Below are positions 37,379 to 44,888 of a stretch of 64,000 bases of DNA, piece after piece. The DNA is from Aestuariibacter sp. A3R04. GTDB taxonomy: Bacteria; Pseudomonadota; Gammaproteobacteria; Enterobacterales; Alteromonadaceae. The stretch lies in NCBI RefSeq assembly GCF_018860805.1, contig NZ_JAHKQR010000011.1, positions 1,172,366 through 1,236,365 on the forward strand, written 5' to 3'. The notes below the pieces were generated by a model. The model was not told where the DNA came from and made no database searches. It saw nothing but the letters and a program-made list of their open reading frames with translations. Every line of letters begins with the position of its first letter. Position 1 is the stretch's first letter. The translations under genes were made by a program, and so were the position numbers.

Positions 37379-38103
37379 TAGTTTTCAGTCTCTCCTGTCT
37401 CCGGTCTCTTTGGCGCACTATCACCAGGGCGACTTTTGGTTTGAATTCCTGAATCAGCGTCTTTCGAATGCGTATTTGTGTCGCCACTTTCTACGCGTTG
37501 TAGTGTGAAAAACCCACCTGCAACCCTTGTTACCACAGTGATAGCGCAAGCTGCAGAAAAAATGTACGCCAAAACAGGAAAATACGCAGGCCAAATACAG
37601 AACGCCAGAAACACCACAATGGTTTCTGTGCCCTCGGTTAGCCCTTGCATGTAGTAGAAACTTTTATTAGCAAACTGAGGCCTGTCTATATGAAATTTTT
37701 CAGCGGCAATCGCAAAGGCGAGAAAACTACTGCCTGTGCCGATAAACGTAGCAAGTAACACCGCCGCAGGCATGCCCCACTCAGCAGAATTAGCAATACC
37801 AAACGCCAAAGGGATAGATGCGTAGAACAGAAAGTCTAAACAAATATCTAAAAAACCACCTGCGCTGCTGCGACTTTGTTGATAGCGCGCAAGTTCTCCA
37901 TCTATGCCGTCAAATACCCGGTTTAAAACGATGCAACCCAGAGCCAAATTCCACCAATTAAGAATAATAAAAGGTACAGCAAATAGACCGATTAGAAACC
38001 CAGTAAGGGTGATCTGATTTGGCGTAATGCCCTTTTTATCAAGGGTTTTTATTAACGGCTTTAGCAGTGGTTTGATATACGGGGTAACTTTTGCGTCTAA
38101 CAT
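37378..38103 (-). CDS. ynjF: CDP-alcohol phosphatidyltransferase
   Basis: An integral membrane enzyme that joins a CDP-activated lipid or alcohol to an alcohol acceptor. The signature D..DG..AR........G...D...D is complete in DGIDGELARYQQSRSSAGGF and the following LDICLD (about 65-90), with six hydrophobic segments. The C-terminal 35 residues are hydrophilic and look disordered. E. coli ynjF, of the same family, also follows ynjD, which supports homology. The acceptor alcohol is unknown. It overlaps the ATPase gene by 7 bp. Confidence 0.88.
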   Translation of the reverse strand: MLDAKVTPYIKPLLKPLIKTLDKKGITPNQITLTGFLIGLFAVPFIILNWWNLALGCIVLNRVFDGIDGELARYQQSRSSAGGFLDICLDFLFYASIPLAFGIANSAEWGMPAAVLLATFIGTGSSFLAFAIAAEKFHIDRPQFANKSFYYMQGLTEGTETIVVFLAFCIWPAYFPVLAYIFSAACAITVVTRVAGGFFTLQRVESGDTNTHSKDADSGIQTKSRPGDSAPKRPETGETEN

Positions 38104-38735
38104 AATAGTAACTCTATAACTTCGCCGCCTGCTGCCAACGCATCGTCTTTGTCGTGAGTGACCAAGACGGCTGGTATACCGCGCGACTTAAGTTGATCGA
38201 ACGTCCAACTGCGAATTTGACTGCGAAGAGCAAGATCCAATTTACTGAAAGGTTCGTCTAGCAGCACCACCTGAGGCTGAGAAGCCAAGGTTCTTATCAA
38301 GCTTACCCTTGCCTGTTGACCACCTGATAGCGTGTTAACTGCCCGACGAGCAACGCCCTCTAGTTCGACGGCTGCAAGTAATTTATTGATAGCATTGTTT
38401 CTTGCTTGCTTAGTTTCTTTTCTACTTGCAGGCATGGCAAAGGCGATATTTTCGCCCACGGTCATATGTTCAAACAACAACGCATCTTGAAACATAATGC
38501 CGACCTTGCGCAGATGTGCATCTATACCGGTAATTGCGACATCGTTGATTTTAATGTCACCGGTAAGGCTAAATGGCGACTGCAACTGACCTGCTATGGC
38601 TTGAAGTAAGGTAGATTTTCCCGCGCCACTTGGGCCCATTATTGTTAGAACCTGCCCTTTTTCCACACGTGCGTTAACCTTAAGAAGCAGTCGCTTATCA
38701 CGATATATCGCGATATTCTCTAAACTAAGCACCAT
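38097..38735 (-). CDS. ynjD: ABC transporter ATP-binding protein, YnjD-like
   Basis: The 212-residue ATPase of the importer. It has Walker A GPSGAGKST (34-42), the Q-loop in IMFQDALLFEHMTV, the signature LSGGQQARVSL, Walker B VVLLDEPF and the switch histidine in VLVTHDKDDA. It powers the two-domain permease encoded just upstream, with an 11-bp overlap, and overlaps the phosphatidyltransferase gene by 7 bp. Order and similarity follow E. coli ynjBCD, whose substrate is not established. Confidence 0.92.
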   Translation of the reverse strand: MVLSLENIAIYRDKRLLLKVNARVEKGQVLTIMGPSGAGKSTLLQAIAGQLQSPFSLTGDIKINDVAITGIDAHLRKVGIMFQDALLFEHMTVGENIAFAMPASRKETKQARNNAINKLLAAVELEGVARRAVNTLSGGQQARVSLIRTLASQPQVVLLDEPFSKLDLALRSQIRSWTFDQLKSRGIPAVLVTHDKDDALAAGGEVIELLLC

Positions 38736-40476
38736 GTAATACGCCTTTTCTACTTTTATCTTTCAATGCGGGAGCACTCTTGCCGCGAGTTTTCACCACT
38801 ATTGCGGGTACACACCACGCTATGACAAAACCAATGAGTGGCAAGACGGCTTGAATGATGACGAACACTGCGGTCAACCGGGTACTACTGCCCGATGCCG
38901 ACGCCACCGCTTCCGTTGTGACGGTGGGTATAGTGCCCCCCGATGCCAATAAGGTAGGTAGATACTGGCTGAAGCTAATGGCCAGCCCCAGGGCCCATGC
39001 AACCACAATTGAATACAACATGGACGGAAGTTTGACCTGGAAGAATACCTGCCAGGGTGTCTTACCCATACTTTGGGCCACCATGGCATAGCGATTGTCG
39101 AACTTGCGATACGCCACCGCCATTGACAAGAACACATAAGGCACCACGTAAACCATATGAGCGATGTATGTGTGAAACCATACTGCGCTTTGTAAAACGA
39201 GTTGTTGAAACCAAACCAATCCGTACAAAAAGGCAACGCCAGGCACTAAAAGTGGAAAAAATACAGACAAAGTAAAGGCTTTCGCGGCATATGTACTGGC
39301 CGGCCTTAATTGTTCGCTTTCAAGGGTAAACAGCACCAGTATGAGCGATGACGTACTCACTCCTACGCCAAGCAATACAGTGTTCATTAGCGGCGCTGCC
39401 AGTGCGCCCACCGCCGTTTCCCAATGAAGTAAGGTAAGACCATCCGGAAACAATGCTGGAAAGGGCCATTGGGTCGCAACAGAATAAGTCAGCACAATAT
39501 AAACCACTGCACTAATTAGAATCACATAAAAGGCGATTATGGCAACCCCAAACATCTGAACTGCACCATCGACAAACTGTCGCTTTCCGCTCACAAGGCT
39601 GCGTTTGCCAATGTGTTTTGTGATGCACTCGATGCCTAAAAACAAGAGTAGTGCCACGGCCGATACGGCAATTTGCACCACTGCAGCACTACTAGCCAGT
39701 AAGCGCATCGACAAATCAATATGGTTAAACCAATGCATAATAGCCACCGCCAAGGTACTTGGATTATTCGGCCCTAAAATGAGAGGAATTTCGACGTTAG
39801 ACGTGGCAAACACCAAAACAGCTAAAATGGGCAGTTTTATTTGTGCGAAAATGGCCGGAACCACAAGCTTAAAAAAGCAAGCCACTGGAGAATAGCCTAA
39901 AGTAGTCCCTACTTTTGCGAAGCCAGTTAGCTTTTTTTGCATCAGCGGCTGTGACATCACGCTAAGCGCCATTAATATAATGAAAGGTAACTCTTTAAGG
40001 CTAAGCGCAAAGAGGACACTTATTCCAAACGCATCATATGGAAAAACCCCACCTCCTGAGGAAGGTAAACTAACATCACTGGCATACGCAGCTATGCGCG
40101 CAAAAAGACCAGACGGACTAAATGCGAATAACAAAGCAATCGCTGCTGCAGCGTGGGGGAAGACCAAAAACGGGCTAAGGATCCCCTGTATTTTACCAAG
40201 CATAGCCGACTGATAAAACGTAGCGAGAATGAAAAATGCCCCCGCGATTGCCACGAGCGTTGAACCTAAGCCTGTAAATAGAGATAACCAGATCATTTGC
40301 CATACGTCATCGAGAGAAAAAAGCGCAATAAAAACCGCTGTCGAAAACGTGTTGGCGCCTATGGCAGGGAAATACCCTAACGCGGGAAACACTACCCCAA
40401 CCAACCCTGCCAATACGGGAATACAAAGTAGCAGTAACAAGCACCACCGCGTGATTAACGTGGTTTGAGCAAACAC
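38725..40476 (-). CDS. ynjC: ABC transporter permease, two fused domains, YnjC-like
   Basis: An inner-membrane permease with about twelve hydrophobic helices in two binding-protein-dependent transport domains, so one chain replaces the usual dimer. LKELPFIILMALSVM in the first half and the AVAYRKFDNRYAMVAQSMG block in the second are the two coupling-loop regions. I prefer GTG 40476, which shares one base with the stop of the binding-protein gene (TAGTG, with GGAG 10 bases upstream) and gives 583 residues; the open frame reaches GTG 40506. E. coli YnjC is somewhat shorter. Confidence 0.9.
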   Translation of the reverse strand: MFAQTTLITRWCLLLLLCIPVLAGLVGVVFPALGYFPAIGANTFSTAVFIALFSLDDVWQMIWLSLFTGLGSTLVAIAGAFFILATFYQSAMLGKIQGILSPFLVFPHAAAAIALLFAFSPSGLFARIAAYASDVSLPSSGGGVFPYDAFGISVLFALSLKELPFIILMALSVMSQPLMQKKLTGFAKVGTTLGYSPVACFFKLVVPAIFAQIKLPILAVLVFATSNVEIPLILGPNNPSTLAVAIMHWFNHIDLSMRLLASSAAVVQIAVSAVALLLFLGIECITKHIGKRSLVSGKRQFVDGAVQMFGVAIIAFYVILISAVVYIVLTYSVATQWPFPALFPDGLTLLHWETAVGALAAPLMNTVLLGVGVSTSSLILVLFTLESEQLRPASTYAAKAFTLSVFFPLLVPGVAFLYGLVWFQQLVLQSAVWFHTYIAHMVYVVPYVFLSMAVAYRKFDNRYAMVAQSMGKTPWQVFFQVKLPSMLYSIVVAWALGLAISFSQYLPTLLASGGTIPTVTTEAVASASGSSTRLTAVFVIIQAVLPLIGFVIAWCVPAIVVKTRGKSAPALKDKSRKGVLHGA

Positions 40477-41804
40477 TAGTATCGCGCTCCATAGCGGGCA
40501 TACCACGCATCGCGCAGAGCATCGGTCCAGCTTGCATGTGGCTCTGGCAACAGCATGGTCTGCTGTGACTTATCAAGTGCCGAATCGTGTATAGTATCGT
40601 TTTCGAATAATGCTTGTTGCCCTTTCGGAAGGATCGACATATCCAATACCGTATCGTCACCCCACACCGCCAATTTTTGTTTTTCAGCCTGCGCTTCTGG
40701 TGAAAGTAAAAAGTTGACTATCGTTTTTGCCGCTTCTGTATTACTCGAATTATAGGTTAAACCGATAAAGTGCACGTTGGCTAAACTACCATCCTGCATG
40801 ACATAAGTGCGCACGTCTTCAGGTAAATCAAAGCGAGTGACCGCAGACGGGATCTCTGATGCTGTAAACGAAAACGCCAACGTCAATTCCCCAGTGCTCA
40901 CGAGTCGCTGCAACTGCGAAGCCTGACGCAACATATAATTTCCGGCTTGCCACATGGTTGGATGTAACGCATCCAAATACGCCCACAGTGCTGGCAATAC
41001 AGTTTGGAGGGATTCAGCAGTAACCGGTTGATAAAAAAGCGATTGATGCTCTCTATTAAGCACAATGACAGCGAATTTAATAAAGCTGATGCCTAAATAA
41101 TCGCTGGGCACTGGGTAAGTAAAATGCCCCGGTGCTTTTTGACTGAACCGCAGCAAGTCTCGAATTGTGTTCGGAGGCATCAGGCCCAACGACTTCATAT
41201 GTGCACTGCGATAATAAAACACCATTGACGCCTTGCCCCACGGAGCTTCCATCCCAAGCGTCGCTTCGCCAAAATCGGTTGTCATAGCCGTATTATAACG
41301 TGGGTTAGTCAAAGCAAAGTTCTCAAGTTCTTCAACCCAGGCACGAGAAAGCAAGTTGTGCTTTTTCATCGCCGCAAAATTTTCACCGTTTATCCAAATG
41401 AGATCGACGCTGCCGTTATGGTGGTTGCCCGCTGCTTTCTCAGCAAGCACGCGGGATACTGCGTCACTAGTATCTGCAAGTTTTATATGCTGGAGTTCAA
41501 TGTTAAAGCGTTGCTTCACTTGCTCAGCGACCCACTGAAGATACCCATTAACTTGAGCACTGCCACCCCAAGCGTGAAAACGGACTATTGGCACCTTTCG
41601 AGTACCGCCATCCGCTGTTGTTGATTGAGAAGTGCTTTGTCCCGCTGAGTTTGAAACTGCGGCTAATGACAACGGTGCCACAACGAGCAAAGCCAACAAC
41701 AACCACGGCCCCAGAAAAGCGCTCACTGGCAGCGGTAAGGTGTTCGTCGATAACGACAACGCGGTAGTTGGCAACAAAAAACCTGCCAGGCTATTGCGTA
41801 TCAT
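40476..41804 (-). CDS. ynjB: ABC transporter substrate-binding protein, YnjB-like
   Basis: The periplasmic binding protein of the importer, 442 residues. The mature N-terminus VRFHAWGGSAQVNGYLQWVA with VKQRFNIELQHIKLADTSDA and GSVDLIWINGENFAAMKKHN closely matches YnjB of E. coli, a large family 1-type solute-binding protein. The signal region is long: a hydrophobic stretch at about 30-50 follows 28 polar and Thr/Ser-rich residues, so the true start could be internal, but no better start codon is evident. It overlaps the DUF547 gene by 14 bp. Confidence 0.9.
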   Translation of the reverse strand: MIRNSLAGFLLPTTALSLSTNTLPLPVSAFLGPWLLLALLVVAPLSLAAVSNSAGQSTSQSTTADGGTRKVPIVRFHAWGGSAQVNGYLQWVAEQVKQRFNIELQHIKLADTSDAVSRVLAEKAAGNHHNGSVDLIWINGENFAAMKKHNLLSRAWVEELENFALTNPRYNTAMTTDFGEATLGMEAPWGKASMVFYYRSAHMKSLGLMPPNTIRDLLRFSQKAPGHFTYPVPSDYLGISFIKFAVIVLNREHQSLFYQPVTAESLQTVLPALWAYLDALHPTMWQAGNYMLRQASQLQRLVSTGELTLAFSFTASEIPSAVTRFDLPEDVRTYVMQDGSLANVHFIGLTYNSSNTEAAKTIVNFLLSPEAQAEKQKLAVWGDDTVLDMSILPKGQQALFENDTIHDSALDKSQQTMLLPEPHASWTDALRDAWYARYGARY

Positions 41805-42714
41805 TGAGTGCCCAGTCGTATTCTAAAAACTCGATATTTGCATTCCCTTGCACTAACGCAGAGACCTGTTGTGGCGATAATTTTAATGCATCCTTGTAAA
41901 GCAAAATAAACTCGTTAAGAGTTGATGTGCCACGCCAGCTTTGACGTGTTTTTCCAGCACTTTCAAAATCGTCGCCATACCAATCGAAAATTTTCGACAG
42001 TTTCAATATATCTCCGTCCATTCTATTGCGTGAGGTATCGCTTAAAAATCGCTTAGTTTGCGCTTCTAACTGCAAATCTAACCTTGCGCCAATATAGGCT
42101 TCTTCACGAAGCGCCGGGCAACCAATGCTGGCACAGTTAACGGCAAAATGAATGCGAGGCTCATTGTACTTATTCCCTCCGCGGATAAGCTCGTGCTCAA
42201 TTTCATCTAGCGTGCGCTTCTTACCAAGAAGAGGCGCAATTTCTTTTTTCCACGGAGAGGAAAAAAAGCCACCTAAATCGCGAATAGAATTAATACCCGG
42301 ATATTTTGTAAGGATCAGTTCGATGGTATAAGCATTGTAGGCATTGATAAGAAACGCCAACTGGTCGTCATTTTCCCAGCTATCAAAAGTCGCTTTTGGA
42401 ACCTTCGCCAAGCTCTCAAGATACGTTGTTAAACGCGCGCTGTCCCTTTTAAAACCACTGTAATCAACTTGCGTACTTGCGCCATTGGCAATGGGCTTTA
42501 CATGTTCAACTAACAATTGATTAAAGCCAGTATGCAACGAATCTTCTGCCAATACCGAAAAATGTAAGCTTGCTGCCACGAGCAACAGGCTCCCCATCTC
42601 CACGCGCCCGACTCTTATTATTCCTGTTACGTAGTTCTTTACTCCAGGCAACGGTGATGATGTTTTGATTACGACTTTTTTAAATTGCTGCACTACTCGT
42701 TGTACCATTGCCAT
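41791..42714 (-). CDS. DUF547 domain protein, exported
   Basis: A protein of about 307 residues with the DUF547 domain in the middle (DDQLAFLINAYNAYTIELIL, and FAVNCASIGCPALREEAY with its two cysteines). A hydrophobic stretch MGSLLLVAASLHFSVLAED lies at about 40-58, so it is probably periplasmic or membrane-anchored. I chose ATG 42714 because AGAGG lies 9 bases before it and the overlap with the upstream gene then disappears; the frame reaches GTG 42735. The function is unknown; it lies between the redox fusion and the ABC binding protein. Confidence 0.82.
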   Translation of the reverse strand: MAMVQRVVQQFKKVVIKTSSPLPGVKNYVTGIIRVGRVEMGSLLLVAASLHFSVLAEDSLHTGFNQLLVEHVKPIANGASTQVDYSGFKRDSARLTTYLESLAKVPKATFDSWENDDQLAFLINAYNAYTIELILTKYPGINSIRDLGGFFSSPWKKEIAPLLGKKRTLDEIEHELIRGGNKYNEPRIHFAVNCASIGCPALREEAYIGARLDLQLEAQTKRFLSDTSRNRMDGDILKLSKIFDWYGDDFESAGKTRQSWRGTSTLNEFILLYKDALKLSPQQVSALVQGNANIEFLEYDWALNDTQ

Positions 42715-42719
42715 ACTAC

Positions 42720-44873
42720 CTATCCTCTTCGCCACGTGTGGAATTTCTCAACATAGCCAAGCAATTTTTCGGGTGCATTGGCGCGCTTCCAATTTCCTGC
42801 AGCGTACTTAGCGCCCTCTGCCCACGTAGGGTATGCGTGAATAGTTCCAAGAATTTTGTTAAGCCCTAAGTTGTGCTTCATGGCTATAACAAACTCAGCT
42901 AGCAGATCACCTGCGTGCTCAGATACAATAGTTACACCCAATATTTTGTCTTTACCAGGTGGCGTGAGCACTTTAATGAACCCTTTTTGCGCACTTTCAG
43001 CAACAGCGCGGTCGAGCTCCGCAAACTCATAGCGTGTGATTTCAACGTCCAGCCCCTGTTCAGCAGCTTCACGCTCGTTAATGCCCACTCTCGCTACTTC
43101 CGGGTCGATGAAGGTTGTCCATGGGATAACCCGGTAGTCAACTTTGAACTTCTTAAACGTACCGAATAGTGCATTAACAGCGGCGTACCAAGCTTGATGC
43201 GCTGCTACGTGGGTAAATTGATAAGGGCCAACCACATCGCCTGCGGCAAAAATATTCGGCATAAGAGTTTGCAGGTATTCGTCAGTGTCAATGGTTCTAT
43301 CGAACTGAATACCTAAATCTTCAAGGCCGAAACCATGTAAGCGCGCTTTACGACCTACGGCCACAATCACTTCGTCATAGGCAATGGCGGTCTCGACACC
43401 TTTTTTTGCCACCACCAACACTTTTTCACCGTTTTGCTGCTCAAAGCGGAGGGCGTCATGAGAAGTCAGTACGTTAACCCCACTTTCCCGAAGTACAATT
43501 TCAGCATATTCGGCCACATCAACATCTTCACGCCCCATTAGACGAGGCGCTCGCTCTACCTGGGTAACCTCGCTACCCAAACGCGAAAATGCCTGAGCGA
43601 GTTCACAACCGATAGGGCCGCCACCAAGCACAATTAAACGCTTCGGAGCCTGTTCAAGTTCTGCAAACTTAGTCCATAAGGTATCAGACGTAACATAACC
43701 GCTTTGCTCTATGCCTGGTAATTCAGGTACAAATGGCGCAGCACCAGTTGCAACGACAATATTTTTGGTGCTCAGTGTTTGCGTGCCGCCGTCATTTTTC
43801 TTAATTTCGACGGTCCATGGGTCGATAATTTTGGCGTAGCCTTTAACCACATCTACGCCCAAACTGGTATAACGCTCTACGCTGTCGTTGGGGGCGATAG
43901 CAGCAATAACCTTGTGTACCCGTGCCATTACCTTTTTGAATGACATCGTAGGTGTTACCGATTCTAAACCGTAGTTTTCGGCATTGCGCATTTGATTGGC
44001 CACTTTAGCCGATTTAATGATAGCCTTACTGGGTACACAGCCATAATTAAGGCAGTCTCCACCCATTTCACCCGCTTCTACCAAAGTGACTTTTGCTTTC
44101 ACCGCTGCAGCAATATAACTGGTGACTAAACCACCTGCGCCAGCACCAATGACCACTAAATTACGGTCGAATTTCTTCGGTTTGGTATACCCTTTGTAAA
44201 CGCGGCTGCGATTGACCATCGCCACTATGCCCTTGGCAATCCAGGGAAATATACCAAGGAGCACGAACGAGAAAATAAGCCCTGGCGAAACAATGCCGGA
44301 TAAGCTATCAATTTGCGCAAGCTGGGTGCCTGCATTAACGTACACTGCCGTGCCCACCAACATACCCACTTGACTTACCCAGTAAAATGTCCAGGTTTTA
44401 AGTGATGTAAGGCCCATAAGTAGGTTAATTAAAAAAAACGGGAAAACGGGCACTAACCGCAATGTAAACAGGTAAAATGCCCCCTGTTTTTCCACGCCCT
44501 CATCAATCTTCTTGAGCTTTTCTTTAAACTTGTTTCGCACGGTATCTCGCAGAATAAAGCGCGACACCAAAAACGCCAATGTAGCACCTACACTTGACGC
44601 AAACGACACAATAATTAACCCCTGAACAAGGCCGAACAATGCGCCAGCGGCCAAGGTTAAAATAGCGGCGCCCGGTAATGACAGTGCAGTCACCGCGACA
44701 TAAATGGCAAAAAATACCCCAATACTCAGGACAGGATTTTCTGCTATCTGTGCCTGAAACGTATCAAGGGAATCTTTCATGCCCTGAAGGGTTAAGTAAC
44801 TATTTAAATCAAAATAAAAAAAGCCAAATATGGCGGTAGCAATAACGGCTAATAGCGCTATCTTCTTAAACAT
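42720..44873 (-). CDS. TVP38/TMEM64 domain fused to FAD-dependent disulfide oxidoreductase (MerA-like)
   Basis: 717 residues in two parts. Residues 1-225 are a TVP38/TMEM64 (DedA/VTT-like) membrane domain with SLPGAAILTLAAGALFG and LRLVPVFPFFLINLLMG. Residues 238-717 are a class I flavoprotein: FAD site GAGAGGLV (243-250), redox cysteines C274 and C279 in GGDCLNYGCVPSK, NAD(P) site GGGPIGCELAQAF, second FAD site IFAAGDV and the His-Glu pair in HAYPTWAE. The N-terminal metal-binding domain and C-terminal cysteine pair of true mercuric reductase are missing, so mercury reduction is unlikely. The electron acceptor is unknown. Confidence 0.92.
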   Translation of the reverse strand: MFKKIALLAVIATAIFGFFYFDLNSYLTLQGMKDSLDTFQAQIAENPVLSIGVFFAIYVAVTALSLPGAAILTLAAGALFGLVQGLIIVSFASSVGATLAFLVSRFILRDTVRNKFKEKLKKIDEGVEKQGAFYLFTLRLVPVFPFFLINLLMGLTSLKTWTFYWVSQVGMLVGTAVYVNAGTQLAQIDSLSGIVSPGLIFSFVLLGIFPWIAKGIVAMVNRSRVYKGYTKPKKFDRNLVVIGAGAGGLVTSYIAAAVKAKVTLVEAGEMGGDCLNYGCVPSKAIIKSAKVANQMRNAENYGLESVTPTMSFKKVMARVHKVIAAIAPNDSVERYTSLGVDVVKGYAKIIDPWTVEIKKNDGGTQTLSTKNIVVATGAAPFVPELPGIEQSGYVTSDTLWTKFAELEQAPKRLIVLGGGPIGCELAQAFSRLGSEVTQVERAPRLMGREDVDVAEYAEIVLRESGVNVLTSHDALRFEQQNGEKVLVVAKKGVETAIAYDEVIVAVGRKARLHGFGLEDLGIQFDRTIDTDEYLQTLMPNIFAAGDVVGPYQFTHVAAHQAWYAAVNALFGTFKKFKVDYRVIPWTTFIDPEVARVGINEREAAEQGLDVEITRYEFAELDRAVAESAQKGFIKVLTPPGKDKILGVTIVSEHAGDLLAEFVIAMKHNLGLNKILGTIHAYPTWAEGAKYAAGNWKRANAPEKLLGYVEKFHTWRRG

Positions 44874-44888
44874 AAAAATCCTTAGCGC

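Noticed and set aside
42720..44873. Annotation as mercuric reductase
   Set aside because: The mercury-specific cysteine pairs are missing and no other mer gene is present.
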